A program made the translations under genes and the position numbers. This document shows, one piece after another, positions 26,109-35,673 of a stretch of 64,000 nucleotides of DNA. The DNA comes from Pseudoalteromonas aurantia (lineage in GTDB: Bacteria > Pseudomonadota > Gammaproteobacteria > Enterobacterales > Alteromonadaceae). Location: NCBI RefSeq assembly GCF_005886875.1, contig NZ_PNBY01000019.1, positions 29,330-93,329 on the forward strand. Reading direction: 5' to 3'. The first letter of the stretch is position 1. Each line of letters opens with the position of its first letter. The notes under the pieces were generated by a model. It did no database searches. It had not been told where the DNA came from and was given only the letters and a program-made list of their open reading frames with translations.

Positions 26109-26137
26109 ACTTTCTCAGTGTTTACCACTGAGAAAGT
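26109..26137. terminator. Hairpin between convergent tcdA and csdE
   Basis: Perfect 12-bp arms ACTTTCTCAGTG and CACTGAGAAAGT flank a 5-base loop. One arm is csdE coding sequence, and the csdE stop codon lies in the loop. There is no long T-run on either side, so termination is plausible but not certain. Confidence 0.55.
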
Positions 26138-26526
26138 TTGCTTTGTATAGTCTCTATGATTGCGCGAACCCCATTGCCACGAGACGGACTAAGGTGCTTA
26201 ATTAATCCCAAAGTTTCAAACTCAGCATAAGCGTCAACTTCTTTCGCGTGCGCTGGTGAAATACCACTATACATACTTATAATAATGGCAAATAGTCCTT
26301 TTACTATCCGTGTGTCGGAGTCACCTACGAGGATAAGGTTTTGCTGATCTTCATCTAAATCTATATGTAACCAAACCTTACTTTCACAGCCTTTTATGAG
26401 CGAATCATCTGTTTTTAAACAATCAGGAAGGCTAGGCAGCTGTTTTGCAAGCATCATGACCTCTCTATAGCTTTGTTGCCAACTACGTGAGGCGACGAGT
26501 GTGTTTCGTATGTCTTGGTAGTTCAC
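26122..26526 (-). CDS. csdE: SufE-family sulfur acceptor CsdE
   Basis: 134 residues. The catalytic cysteine lies in LIKGCESKVWL at about residue 47, the SufE/CsdE signature. GLFAIIISMYSG and LSPSRGNGVRAI are conserved downstream segments. The protein accepts persulfide sulfur from the partner cysteine desulfurase. Three bases separate it from csdA, so the pair forms one operon. CsdE rather than SufE is inferred from the neighbour and from tcdA nearby, since no sufBCD genes are in the window. Confidence 0.9.
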   Translation of the reverse strand: MNYQDIRNTLVASRSWQQSYREVMMLAKQLPSLPDCLKTDDSLIKGCESKVWLHIDLDEDQQNLILVGDSDTRIVKGLFAIIISMYSGISPAHAKEVDAYAEFETLGLIKHLSPSRGNGVRAIIETIQSKLSQW

Positions 26527-26529
26527 AGT

Positions 26530-27747
26530 TTATCCTTCAATTAATTCAATGCTACTCTTCAAAGCACTAATAAATGCGTCCACATCGGCGTGAGAGTTGT
26601 AAAAAGCAAGGCTTACTCTTAATGTACCTGCAATTTCAAGTTCTGAAATGAGTGGCTGGGTACAGTGATGGCCGCTACGCAGGGCGACGCCATAACTATT
26701 CAATAGCGTGGCTATGTCGTAGTGATGCTCGGCTCGATAATTAAAGCTGATGGTGCCAATATTATTCTCGGTATCGCCGTAAATGGTGATCCCCTCTATG
26801 TTCTGAAGTGCATCTAGGCAGTATCTAAATAGTGCTTGCTCGTATGTTTGTAGGCGATCATAATCAATATTATCGAGGTAATCTAATGCAGCACCGAAGC
26901 CAAGTACGCCCGAAATATTAGGGGTGCCGGGTTCAAACTTTGCAGGAGCATTCCGGTAAGTTGTCGTTGAAAAAGTGACTGTCTCTATCATTTCGCCACC
27001 CGTTTTGAATATGGGTAGGGCATTGAGCTTGTTATATTTTCCGAATAAAAACCCGACCCCTGTAGGGCCCAGTGCTTTATGTGCAGATCCGACATAAAAA
27101 TCACAATCTAGATGCGACAAATTCGGTCTAAGGTGTAGAAATGCTTGAGCGCCGTCAATAACGGTCACAGCGTCTGCTTTTTTTGCTGCTTTAATTATCG
27201 CCTCTACATCATTAATATTTCCTAAAGTGTTTGAAGCGTGGGTACATGCAACGACTTTAGGTTGTAACTGTGCGATCATATCTAAGGCTGAGGCTAAATC
27301 CAGCACACCTTGTTGGTCTACTGGCATCACTTGTAAAGATGCCCCGCTAAGTTTTGCTGCTTGTTGCCACGGGACGATATTGGCATGGTGTTCTAATGCA
27401 CTAATCAGGATAATATCACCTTGACTCAAGCTTTTGGCAATGCCCGCAGCAACTATGTTGATACTTTCCGTAGCACCGCTTGTCCAGACTATTTCTTGTG
27501 CCGAAACGGCTAAGTATTTTGCTAGTTTTACCCGCACCTGCTCATATTTGGATGTAGTGATTTCACTTAATGAGTGTAAACCTCTGTGTACGTTTGCGTT
27601 GTTTTTACGATAAAAATCATTTATTTCATCGATAACACACTGAGGCTTTTGACTGGTAGCACCAGAATCTAAGTAGATTAAAGGCTGACCATCAACCGTA
27701 CGAGTCAATAAAGGGAAGTCGTGACGAAGCTCAGCTATGATGTTCAT
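26530..27747 (-). CDS. csdA: Cysteine desulfurase CsdA (SufS-like, group II)
   Basis: About 405 residues from the ATG at 27747. A 30-codon in-frame extension upstream is rejected because it would translate the gltA terminator hairpin. YLDSGATSQKP is the N-terminal group II signature. ASNTLGN and VIDGAQ are PLP-fold motifs. The PLP lysine is in GSAHKALGPTG, and the persulfide cysteine in RSGHHCTQPL. The enzyme takes sulfur from cysteine and passes it to CsdE. The gene starts about 60 bp after the gltA terminator, so it must have its own promoter or depend on read-through. Confidence 0.94.
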   Translation of the reverse strand: MNIIAELRHDFPLLTRTVDGQPLIYLDSGATSQKPQCVIDEINDFYRKNNANVHRGLHSLSEITTSKYEQVRVKLAKYLAVSAQEIVWTSGATESINIVAAGIAKSLSQGDIILISALEHHANIVPWQQAAKLSGASLQVMPVDQQGVLDLASALDMIAQLQPKVVACTHASNTLGNINDVEAIIKAAKKADAVTVIDGAQAFLHLRPNLSHLDCDFYVGSAHKALGPTGVGFLFGKYNKLNALPIFKTGGEMIETVTFSTTTYRNAPAKFEPGTPNISGVLGFGAALDYLDNIDYDRLQTYEQALFRYCLDALQNIEGITIYGDTENNIGTISFNYRAEHHYDIATLLNSYGVALRSGHHCTQPLISELEIAGTLRVSLAFYNSHADVDAFISALKSSIELIEG

Positions 27748-27810
27748 GTATAGTATTTCCGATGATTTTACCGAAGTGGATTGTAATTTGATTTTTGTCA
27801 TATGCAATAA

Positions 27811-27834
27811 AAAAGGCCGCAAAGGCGGCCTTTT
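27811..27834 (-). terminator. Intrinsic terminator after gltA
   Basis: 10-bp perfect stem AAAAGGCCGC with GCGGCCTTTT and a 4-base loop. Read on the minus strand it runs into TTTTTTATT, 15 bp after the gltA stop, so it separates gltA from csdA. Confidence 0.92.
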
Positions 27835-27849
27835 CATAAAAGATAGGCG

Positions 27850-29136
27850 TTATCTTTTTGCTGCATCTGAATAGTCACGTTGTGCGTAGCCTGTGTAAAG
27901 CTGGCGAGGGCGACCAATTTTGTGGCCTGCTTGAGACAGCATCTCATCCCAGTGAGAAATCCAGCCAACAGTACGAGACATAGCAAAAATAACTGTGAAC
28001 ATACTTGTTGGAATACCAATAGCTTTCAGGATGATACCTGAATAGAAATCAACGTTTGGATAAAGTTTCTTCTCGATGAAGTATGGGTCTTCAAGAGCGA
28101 TTTGCTCTAGGCGCATTGCAACATCTAAAAGCGGATCTTGAATATTAAGCTCTTTTAAAACTTCGTGACAAGTTTGACGCATTACAGTTGCGCGAGGGTC
28201 GAAGTTTTTATACACACGGTGTCCGAAGCCCATAAGACGGAATGGGTCGCTCTTATCTTTTGCTTTCGCTACATACTCGTCGATACGGTCAAGCGAACCG
28301 ATTTCTTCAAGCATATTCAGACACGCTTCGTTTGCACCACCATGAGCAGGTCCCCATAGTGAAGCGATACCAGCAGCAATACATGCATAAGGGTTAGCAC
28401 CTGATGAACCTGCTAAACGTACTGTAGACGTTGAAGCATTTTGTTCGTGATCAGCGTGTAGCATGAAAATACGGTCCATAGCTTTTGCTAAAACAGGGTT
28501 AACTGTGTAATCTTCCGCTGGGACAGAAAACATCATATGCAAAAAGTTTTCGGCATAGCTTAAATCGTTGCGTGGGTAAACGAATGGTTGACCAACATTA
28601 TATTTGTACGCCATTGCAGCAATTGTTGGAAGCTTAGCAACCAACTTGATAGCACTGCGCTGACGCTGGCTGGCATCTGAGATATCTAAATCGTCGTGGT
28701 AGAAAGACGATAATGCACCAACTACACCACACAGCATTGCCATTGGGTGTGAATCTACACGGAAACCTTGGAAGAACGCTGCAATTTTCTCATGCATCAT
28801 GGTGTTGCGAGTGATTTCATCTGCAAATTCAGCATGTTGCTCAGCTGTTGGTAACTCACCGTTTAGTAGTAAATAACATAATTCGATGTAGTTTGAGTGC
28901 TCAGCTAGCTGCTCAATCGGATAACCGCGATGTAAAAGAACACCTTTGCCACCGTCGATGTAGGTGATAGATGATTCACAAGAACCGGTAGACATAAAAC
29001 CTGGGTCATATGTGAAGTGGCCATGAGCACCTAGAGTACGAACATCAATTACATCTTGACCAGCGGTACCTGAGTAGATTGGTAGCTCGATTGGGTCGTG
29101 ACCATCAATATGGACTGTGGCTTTTTTATCTGCCAT
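27850..29136 (-). CDS. gltA: Citrate synthase (type II)
   Basis: 428 residues, matching hexameric, NADH-sensitive type II citrate synthases. [17 protein letters not shown] and [12 protein letters not shown] surround one catalytic histidine, [14 protein letters not shown] the second, and VDFYSGI carries the catalytic aspartate. The N-terminal ~45 residues form the beta-rich domain typical of type II. The enzyme condenses acetyl-CoA and oxaloacetate. It diverges from sdhC, as in E. coli. AGGAG lies 6 bases before the ATG. An 8-bp inverted repeat sits 19-38 bp upstream of the start. Confidence 0.98.
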   Translation of the reverse strand: MADKKATVHIDGHDPIELPIYSGTAGQDVIDVRTLGAHGHFTYDPGFMSTGSCESSITYIDGGKGVLLHRGYPIEQLAEHSNYIELCYLLLNGELPTAEQHAEFADEITRNTMMHEKIAAFFQGFRVDSHPMAMLCGVVGALSSFYHDDLDISDASQRQRSAIKLVAKLPTIAAMAYKYNVGQPFVYPRNDLSYAENFLHMMFSVPAEDYTVNPVLAKAMDRIFMLHADHEQNASTSTVRLAGSSGANPYACIAAGIASLWGPAHGGANEACLNMLEEIGSLDRIDEYVAKAKDKSDPFRLMGFGHRVYKNFDPRATVMRQTCHEVLKELNIQDPLLDVAMRLEQIALEDPYFIEKKLYPNVDFYSGIILKAIGIPTSMFTVIFAMSRTVGWISHWDEMLSQAGHKIGRPRQLYTGYAQRDYSDAAKR

Positions 29137-29154
29137 CTATTTATCTCCTATGGA

Positions 29155-29174
29155 ATAACAATTCTGATTGTTAT
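29155..29174 (-). promoter_or_regulatory. Inverted repeat in the gltA leader
   Basis: Perfect 8-bp arms ATAACAAT and ATTGTTAT separated by TCTG, ending 19 bp before the gltA start codon. It could be an operator or an mRNA hairpin upstream of the AGGAG site. No known regulator site was recognised. Confidence 0.5.
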
Positions 29175-29206
29175 GTTGTGATACTAATGTTAAGCAAATT
29201 CAGATC

Positions 29207-29237
29207 ATTTTAACGTAAAACTAGGGTATAAAGTCAA
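29207..29237 (-). promoter_or_regulatory. Candidate gltA promoter
   Basis: On the minus strand TTGACT (-35) and TAAAAT (-10) are separated by 19 bp, about 75 bp upstream of the gltA start. The spacer is longer than ideal. Confidence 0.35.
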
Positions 29238-29335
29238 TTTTTCTTGGAATTATGCAAAGATGTATAATAAATATTCTGTGCAGTTTAAATATTATACCAT
29301 TGGCTAATTCGCAAGCGTCTCAATCTAAACAAGAA

Positions 29336-29364
29336 TTGTAAAAGCGCGCACGGCCTTATATACT
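29336..29364 (+). promoter_or_regulatory. Candidate promoter of the sdh operon
   Basis: TTGTAA (-35) and TATACT (-10) with an ideal 17-bp spacer lie about 185 bp upstream of the sdhC start, giving a long 5' leader. Confidence 0.5.
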
Positions 29365-29547
29365 GTCATAGGTTTTACACCGTATCGTCTGTGGGTAAAC
29401 CTTTTTTTACAACAAACAGAGCATATTGAGATCGGTTTGTTCAAAAAGAAGGTATATCTAGAGTGTGCCATTTGTGCATGTCGCACAAGTGGATTTTATA
29501 AAAACAAAGTAGATGAGCTCCTTTGTGGGCAAGATGGGCAAGTAACT

Positions 29548-29925
29548 GTGAAAAAGCAAAGACCTGTAAATCTAGATCTTACGACTATATCGATGCCAGC
29601 AACGGCTAAAGCGTCAATTCTACACCGCGTAACTGGTGTGGCATTATTTTTCGCTTTAACGTTTGTACTTTGGGCATGGTCTGAGTCTCTTTCTTCTCCT
29701 GAAGGTTTTGAATTAGTGAAAGGGCTGTTCAACGGCTTTATCGCACAATTCATCGCGTGGGGCACGCTTTCTGTGTTGGCATATCACCTAATCGTTGGTA
29801 TCCGTCATTTGATCCAAGATATGGGTCATTGGGAAGAATTAGAGTCAGGTAACAGCAGCGCTAATATTGCGATTGCAATTTCTGTAATTGTAGCCGTGTT
29901 AGCAGGAGTGTGGATATGGTCTTAA
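29548..29925 (+). CDS. sdhC: Succinate dehydrogenase cytochrome b556 subunit
   Basis: 125 residues from the GTG at 29548, chosen because the family begins KKQRPVNLDL immediately after it. SILHRVTGVALF carries the conserved Ser and Arg of the quinone site, and AYHLIVGIRHLIQDMGHW has the heme-ligand histidine. Three membrane helices are visible. With SdhD it anchors the SdhAB catalytic subunits and passes electrons to ubiquinone. The 3' end overlaps sdhD by 10 bp. Confidence 0.95.
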   Translation: MKKQRPVNLDLTTISMPATAKASILHRVTGVALFFALTFVLWAWSESLSSPEGFELVKGLFNGFIAQFIAWGTLSVLAYHLIVGIRHLIQDMGHWEELESGNSSANIAIAISVIVAVLAGVWIWS

Positions 29926-30263
29926 ATCAAGCAACTCTGAAACGCGATGGCGTACAAGATTACGTTTCACTGCGTACAACCGCGTTAATCATTGCAGCAT
30001 ATGCTGTGTTTATCGTTGGTTATTTACTCTTAACACCAGAACTAACATTCGAAGCTTGGCAAGGTTTGTTTTCAAACTTAGCGGTTAAAGCTGCGACTTT
30101 AGTGACGCTTGTGTGCATTATGGTGCATACAACTATCGGCTTATGGCAAGTTTTAACGGATTATGTAAAGTGTTCGACATTGCGCTCGGCACTTGGCTTC
30201 GTGTTAAACCTTATGGCGCTTGCTTACGTAGCAATAGGCCTGTTTGTTTTGTGGGGTGTTTAA
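29916..30263 (+). CDS. sdhD: Succinate dehydrogenase membrane anchor subunit
   Basis: 115 residues, the same length as E. coli SdhD, from the ATG at 29916, 7 bases after CAGGAG. Three helices are visible. The second contains MVHTTIGLWQVLTDYVK, matching the segment with the heme-ligand histidine and the quinone-site Asp-Tyr pair. Overlap with sdhC and a start of sdhA directly on its stop show tight coupling in sdhCDAB. Confidence 0.95.
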   Translation: MVLNQATLKRDGVQDYVSLRTTALIIAAYAVFIVGYLLLTPELTFEAWQGLFSNLAVKAATLVTLVCIMVHTTIGLWQVLTDYVKCSTLRSALGFVLNLMALAYVAIGLFVLWGV

Positions 30264-32036
30264 GTGAAATATCATGTACGTGAATTTGACGCTGTTGTAG
30301 TTGGTGCCGGTGGTGCTGGTATGCGTGCAGCGCTTGCAATTTCTGAATCAGGCAAAACTTGCGCATTGATTTCAAAAGTTTTCCCAACACGTTCTCATAC
30401 GGTTTCGGCACAAGGTGGTATCACTGTTGCGCTAGGTAACTCTCATGATGACAACTGGGAATGGCACATGTACGATACGGTCAAAGGGTCTGACTTTATC
30501 GGTGACCAAGACGCAATCGAGTATATGTGTCAAACTGGTCCAGAGGCGATCACTGAGCTTGAAAATATGGGTCTACCATTTTCTCGTTTTGAAAACGGTC
30601 GTGTATATCAGCGTCCTTTTGGTGGTCAGTCTAAAAACTTTGGTGGTGAGCAAGCAGCTCGTACCGCTGCAGCAGCTGACCGAACTGGCCATGCATTACT
30701 GCACTTGTTGTACCAACAAAACGTTAAAAATAAAACGAACGTTTTTTCTGAATGGTATGCATTAGATATCGTTAAGAACGATAACGGTGATGTTGTTGGT
30801 TGTACTGCAATTGAAATTGAAACGGGTGAAATTACCTTCTTCAAGTCAAAAGCCGTTGTACTAGCAACAGGTGGTGCTGGACGTATTTATGCCTCTACCA
30901 CTAATGCTCATATCAATACTGGTGACGGTGTAGGTATGGCCTCTCGTGCTGGGATTGCAATGCAAGACATGGAGATGTGGCAGTTCCACCCCACAGGTAT
31001 CGCAGGTGCCGGTACACTTGTAACTGAAGGGTGTCGTGGTGAAGGTGGATACCTTTTGAATAAAGATGGCGAACGTTTCATGGAACGTTATGCACCTAAC
31101 GCGAAAGACCTTGCGTCGCGCGACGTAGTTGCTCGTTCTATGATGACAGAAATTCGTGAAGGCCGTGGTTGTGATGGTCCGTTAGGTCCGCATATCAAGC
31201 TTAAGCTTGACCACTTAGGTGAAGAAACACTGTATAAGCGTTTACCGGGTGTATGTGACCTATCTAAAACGTTTGCGCACGTTGACCCAGCTAAAGAGCC
31301 TATCCCAGTTATTCCAACCTGTCATTATATGATGGGTGGTGTACCGACAAACGTTAACGGTCAGGTATTGAGCGTTGATGCTGAGGGTAATAATAAACTT
31401 GTTGAAGGTTTATTTGCGGTTGGTGAAATCGCTTGCGTATCTGTACACGGTGCTAACCGTCTAGGTGGTAACTCATTGCTTGACCTTGTTGTATTCGGTC
31501 GTGCTGCGGGTAACTTCTTAGGTGAATACTTGGCGAATGCACAAGTGACTAAGCAAGCGTCTAGCGATAACATCGATGCGGCATTTACCCGTTATAATCG
31601 CTGGGAAAACTCGACGAAAGGTCAGGGTGAAGATCCTGTACAGATTAAGAAAGATCTACAGCAATGTATGCAATTAAACTTCTCTGTATTCCGCGAAGGT
31701 GATTCTATGGCTGAAGGTTTACAGCAGCTTAAAGAGATCAGAGAGCGTTTACAGCATGCTCGTTTAGATGATAAGTCGACTGAATACAATACACAAAGAA
31801 TTGAGTGTCTAGAACTAGATAACTTAATGGAAACTGCGTACTCAACAGCAGTTTCCGCGAATTTCCGTACAGAAAGTCGTGGTGCACACTCTCGTTTTGA
31901 TTATCCAGATCGTGATGATGAGAGCTGGCTGTGTCACACTGTATTCAATCCTGAAACGGAAAGCATGAGTAAGCGTGAAGTAAACTATGCGCCTAAAACT
32001 CGTGAAGCATTCCCACCCAAAGCACGTACTTACTAG
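30264..32036 (+). CDS. sdhA: Succinate dehydrogenase flavoprotein subunit
   Basis: 590 residues. [14 protein letters not shown] is the FAD-binding Rossmann motif. [10 protein letters not shown] carries the histidine that covalently holds [25 protein letters not shown] and [21 protein letters not shown] are active-site and FAD-domain signatures. It oxidises succinate to fumarate at the cytoplasmic face of the inner membrane. The GTG start begins right after the sdhD stop. Confidence 0.98.
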   Translation: MKYHVREFDAVVVGAGGAGMRAALAISESGKTCALISKVFPTRSHTVSAQGGITVALGNSHDDNWEWHMYDTVKGSDFIGDQDAIEYMCQTGPEAITELENMGLPFSRFENGRVYQRPFGGQSKNFGGEQAARTAAAADRTGHALLHLLYQQNVKNKTNVFSEWYALDIVKNDNGDVVGCTAIEIETGEITFFKSKAVVLATGGAGRIYASTTNAHINTGDGVGMASRAGIAMQDMEMWQFHPTGIAGAGTLVTEGCRGEGGYLLNKDGERFMERYAPNAKDLASRDVVARSMMTEIREGRGCDGPLGPHIKLKLDHLGEETLYKRLPGVCDLSKTFAHVDPAKEPIPVIPTCHYMMGGVPTNVNGQVLSVDAEGNNKLVEGLFAVGEIACVSVHGANRLGGNSLLDLVVFGRAAGNFLGEYLANAQVTKQASSDNIDAAFTRYNRWENSTKGQGEDPVQIKKDLQQCMQLNFSVFREGDSMAEGLQQLKEIRERLQHARLDDKSTEYNTQRIECLELDNLMETAYSTAVSANFRTESRGAHSRFDYPDRDDESWLCHTVFNPETESMSKREVNYAPKTREAFPPKARTY

Positions 32037-32046
32037 GAGTAAAACG

Positions 32047-32766
32047 ATGGCAATTTTAGAAATATCTGTTTATCGTTATAACCCTGATGTGGACAATGCA
32101 CCACATATGCAGGAATATAAACTAGAAGTAGAAGAAGGTCGTGACATGATGGTGTTGGACGCGCTTTTACTATTAAAAGAGCAAGATCCTACACTTTCTT
32201 TGCGTCGTTCTTGTCGTGAAGGCGTCTGTGGTTCCGATGGTCTAAACATGAATGGCAAAAATGGCTTAGCATGTATAACGCCAATTTCATCCCTACAGAA
32301 AAATGGAAAAGGCAAAATTGTTCTTCGTCCATTACCGGGGTTGCCTGTTATTCGTGACTTAGTTATTGATATGAGTCAGTTCTATACTCAATATGAAAAA
32401 GTCAAGCCGTTCCTTATCAATGATAAGCCAACGGGTGGCGAGGAGCGTCTTCAGTCTGTTGAAGATCGTGACAAGCTAGACGGTTTATATGAGTGTATTT
32501 TATGTGCATGTTGTTCGACTTCATGTCCTTCGTTCTGGTGGAATCCAGACAAGTTCATAGGTCCAGCAGGTCTTCTTCATGCTTACCGTTTCTTAGCTGA
32601 TACGCGTGATACGGCAACTGAAGAGCGATTAGCTGATCTTGATGATGCATTCAGTGTATTCCGCTGTCACAGTATTATGAACTGTGTTAGCGTTTGTCCA
32701 AAGGGCTTGAATCCAACTAAAGCCATTGGTCATATAAAATCTATGTTGTTAAATCGTTCGATTTAA
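32047..32766 (+). CDS. sdhB: Succinate dehydrogenase iron-sulfur subunit
   Basis: 239 residues from the ATG at 32047, 7 bases after AGGAG; a longer in-frame start inside sdhA is rejected. SCREGVCGSDGLNMNG holds the 2Fe-2S cysteines together with a later Cys in NGLAC. CILCACCSTSCP and CHSIMNCVSVCPKGLNP hold the 4Fe-4S and 3Fe-4S cysteines. It relays electrons from SdhA to quinone. Confidence 0.98.
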   Translation: MAILEISVYRYNPDVDNAPHMQEYKLEVEEGRDMMVLDALLLLKEQDPTLSLRRSCREGVCGSDGLNMNGKNGLACITPISSLQKNGKGKIVLRPLPGLPVIRDLVIDMSQFYTQYEKVKPFLINDKPTGGEERLQSVEDRDKLDGLYECILCACCSTSCPSFWWNPDKFIGPAGLLHAYRFLADTRDTATEERLADLDDAFSVFRCHSIMNCVSVCPKGLNPTKAIGHIKSMLLNRSI

Positions 32767-32783
32767 TACATATTTAAACAGTC

Positions 32784-32808
32784 AGATGGCATGCTTAGCA
32801 TGCCATCT
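32784..32808 (+). terminator. Hairpin between sdhB and sucA
   Basis: AGATGGCATG and CATGCCATCT form a 10-bp stem with a 5-base loop, followed by TGTTAATAA rather than a T-run. It may be a weak terminator or an mRNA stability/processing element between the sdh and suc parts of the cluster. Confidence 0.5.
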
Positions 32809-32850
32809 TGTTAATAATTAAATTTCTGCGCTAGAGAAAAGGGCTAATAA

Positions 32851-35670
32851 ATGCACGAAGGTGTGATGAAGGCATGGCTAGAATCTTCGCATTTGTACGG
32901 CGGGAACGTAGCTTATGTAGAAGAGCTTTATGAAGCGTATCTAGATGATGCGACTTCAGTGCCAGAAGAATGGCGAGAAGTGTTTGATCAACTGCCAAAA
33001 GTTGATGGTGTGGATGTTGATGTTAAACATTCAGAAGTAAGGGCCCAGTTTAAGGACCTCGCTAAAAACAAACACAAAGAAGTAGTTGTTGCAGCAAGTG
33101 GCACATCTGATGCCAAGCAAGTTCGCGTGCTACAACTCATAAACGCATTTAGGTTTCGAGGGCATCAAAACGCAAATCTTGACCCGCTTGGGTTATGGAA
33201 GCGAGAACGAGTTCGTGATTTAGAACTTGAGTATCATGACCTAACTGAGTCGGACCTAGAAAAAGAATATAACATTGGCTCTTTTGCATCAGGCAAAGAG
33301 ACAATGAAGTTGAAAGACTTATATTCGGCATTGAAGACCACATATTGTGGCTCTGTTGGTGCGGAATATATGCATATCACTTCTACAGAAGAAAAACGTT
33401 GGTTACAACAACGTATTGAATCTACCTTCTCACAGCCTCAATTTAGCAAAGAAACAAAGCTACGCATTTTGAAAGGCCTAACAGCTGCTGATGGCTTAGA
33501 AAAATATCTTGGCGCTAAATTCCCTGGTGCAAAGCGTTTCTCTCTTGAGGGTGGTGATGCATTAGTACCTATGCTTAAAGAGCTTATTCATCGCGCCGGT
33601 GAAAGCGGTCAAGAAGAAGCTGTTATTGGTATGGCTCACCGCGGCCGTTTAAATGTTTTAGTAAACGTACTAGGTAAAAACCCGCAAGAGTTATTTGACG
33701 AGTTTGCTGGTAAATACGGCGAGTTAGCTGGTTCTGGTGACGTTAAATACCATATGGGCTTCTCATCTGACTTTGCAACGCAAGGTGGTGACGTACATAT
33801 GGCCTTGGCGTTTAACCCATCTCACTTAGAGATTGTTAATCCAGTTGTTATGGGTTCTGTACGTGCACGTTTAGAGCGACTTGGTTGTAAAAATGGGTCA
33901 AAGGCACTGCCCATAACCATTCACGGTGATTCTGCAATCGCAGGACAGGGTGTAGTACAAGAAACGTTTAATTTGTCTCAAACTCGTGCTTTTGGTGTGG
34001 GCGGGACAATCCGCATTGTTGTGAATAACCAAGTTGGTTTTACGACAAGTAAACAAGAAGATGTGCGTTCAACAGATTACTGTACTGACATCGCTAAGAT
34101 GGTTCAGGCGCCTATTTTCCACGTAAATTCAGACGATCCTGAAGCGGTTACATTCGTCACTCAACTGGCGTTAGATTTCCGTAATAAGTTCCACCGTGAC
34201 GTTGTGATTGATCTTGTTTGTTATCGTCGTCATGGGCATAACGAAGCTGATGAGCCAAGTGCAACACAGCCATTGATGTATAAAAAGATCAAAAAACATC
34301 CAGTGCCGCGTCAGTTATATGCAGACAAGTTAGTAAGTGAAGGTGTATTAAACGCTGAAGATGCTAAACAACTTGCCAATGACTACCGAAATGGTTTAGA
34401 TAATGGAGAGTGTGTTGTCGAAGAAATTCGTCCTGATACAAAACACTCATCTGACTGGTCAAATTTTGTAGGTCATGATTGGGATGTGGCTTATGACCCA
34501 ACTGTTCCGGTTGAAAAACTAAAAGAGCTGAGTGCAAAAGTATCAGTTTATCCTGAAGATCATAAAGCACAGTCTCGCGTGAAAAAGATTTACGAAGATC
34601 GTAAATTGATGGCTGCGGGTGAAAAACCTTTAGACTGGGGCATGGCAGAAACGTTGGCCTACGCAACGCTTGTTGACGATGGCGTCAATATTCGTATGAC
34701 AGGTCAAGACTCAGGTCGTGGTACGTTCTTCCACCGACATGCTGTTGTTCATGATCAAGCCGATGGTAAGACATTCCTTCCGTTGCAAAATATTCATGCT
34801 GATCAAGGTGCTTTTGAAGTTTATGACTCTGTGCTTTCAGAGGAAGCTGTACTAGCATTTGAATACGGTTACACAACAGCAGAACCGACTTCTCTTGTTT
34901 TATGGGAAGCGCAGTTTGGTGATTTTGCCAATGGTGCACAGGTTGTTTTCGACCAGTTCTTAAGTTCAGGTGAACAGAAGTGGGGCCGTTTATGTGGTCT
35001 TACAATGCTATTACCACATGGCTATGAAGGTCAGGGTCCAGAGCACAGTTCCGCGCGTTTAGAGCGGTATTTACAATTGTGTGCTGATCATAATATGCAA
35101 GTATGTGTACCTTCAACACCTGCACAGGTTTATGCAATGTTACGTCGCCAATCGGTACGTCCATTACGTCGACCACTGATTGTTATGACGCCTAAATCGC
35201 TGCTACGTCACCCGTTAGCAGTATCATCAATGGATGAACTTGCAGATGGCGTGTTCCATAATATGATTGACGAGATTGATGATATTGATCCGGCATCTGT
35301 TGAGCGTGTTGTATTCTGTAGTGGTAAGGTTTACTACGAATTGCTGCAGGAACGTCGCAAGCTAGAACTTAATAACGTCGCGATCGTACGTGTTGAGCAA
35401 CTTTATCCATTCCCTCATCATGAAATGGATGAGATCATGGCTCGCTATCAGCATGTTAACGATTTCGTTTGGTGTCAGGAAGAACCGCAAAACCAAGGTG
35501 CTTGGTATTGTTCTCAGCACCACTTCTGGGAAGCTATCCCTTCAGGCGCAAATCTAACATACGCTGGACGTAAAGCGTCTGCGGCACCTGCATGCGGTTA
35601 TATGTCGACCCATACAAAAGAACAAAATGCGTTAGTGGCTGACGCTTTAACAATTAAAAATAAGGGATAA
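32851..35670 (+). CDS. sucA: 2-oxoglutarate dehydrogenase E1 component
   Basis: 939 residues, the usual E1o length. VMKAWLESSHLYGGNVAYVEELY is the N-terminal segment that binds the E2 core. GMAHRGRLNVL, NPSHLEIVNPVV, HGDSAIAGQG and CYRRHGHNEADEP are thiamine diphosphate-binding and active-site motifs. The enzyme decarboxylates 2-oxoglutarate and transfers the succinyl group to the lipoyl domain of SucB. ATG 32851 is preceded by AAGGG. sucB follows after 3 bp. Confidence 0.98.
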   Translation: MHEGVMKAWLESSHLYGGNVAYVEELYEAYLDDATSVPEEWREVFDQLPKVDGVDVDVKHSEVRAQFKDLAKNKHKEVVVAASGTSDAKQVRVLQLINAFRFRGHQNANLDPLGLWKRERVRDLELEYHDLTESDLEKEYNIGSFASGKETMKLKDLYSALKTTYCGSVGAEYMHITSTEEKRWLQQRIESTFSQPQFSKETKLRILKGLTAADGLEKYLGAKFPGAKRFSLEGGDALVPMLKELIHRAGESGQEEAVIGMAHRGRLNVLVNVLGKNPQELFDEFAGKYGELAGSGDVKYHMGFSSDFATQGGDVHMALAFNPSHLEIVNPVVMGSVRARLERLGCKNGSKALPITIHGDSAIAGQGVVQETFNLSQTRAFGVGGTIRIVVNNQVGFTTSKQEDVRSTDYCTDIAKMVQAPIFHVNSDDPEAVTFVTQLALDFRNKFHRDVVIDLVCYRRHGHNEADEPSATQPLMYKKIKKHPVPRQLYADKLVSEGVLNAEDAKQLANDYRNGLDNGECVVEEIRPDTKHSSDWSNFVGHDWDVAYDPTVPVEKLKELSAKVSVYPEDHKAQSRVKKIYEDRKLMAAGEKPLDWGMAETLAYATLVDDGVNIRMTGQDSGRGTFFHRHAVVHDQADGKTFLPLQNIHADQGAFEVYDSVLSEEAVLAFEYGYTTAEPTSLVLWEAQFGDFANGAQVVFDQFLSSGEQKWGRLCGLTMLLPHGYEGQGPEHSSARLERYLQLCADHNMQVCVPSTPAQVYAMLRRQSVRPLRRPLIVMTPKSLLRHPLAVSSMDELADGVFHNMIDEIDDIDPASVERVVFCSGKVYYELLQERRKLELNNVAIVRVEQLYPFPHHEMDEIMARYQHVNDFVWCQEEPQNQGAWYCSQHHFWEAIPSGANLTYAGRKASAAPACGYMSTHTKEQNALVADALTIKNKG

Positions 35671-35673
35671 GAG

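Larger units (their letters stand above)
29137..29547. other. gltA-sdhC divergent intergenic region
   Basis: 411 bp of AT-rich control sequence. It contains a hairpin/palindrome near gltA, a candidate gltA promoter on the minus strand and a candidate sdh promoter on the plus strand. The sdhC frame stays open back to 29437 but that stretch does not resemble SdhC. No RNA gene or conserved protein was recognised. Confidence 0.6.

Noticed and set aside
27748..27837. N-terminal extension of CsdA by 30 codons
   Set aside because: It would translate the gltA terminator stem (RPPLRPFLL) and does not match the family; the ATG at 27747 fits the family length.
29437..29547. Extended SdhC start with a Cys-rich leader (ECAICACR)
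   Set aside because: The segment has no counterpart in SdhC, and the family start KKQRPVNLDL follows the GTG at 29548; the cysteines are probably chance translation of leader DNA.
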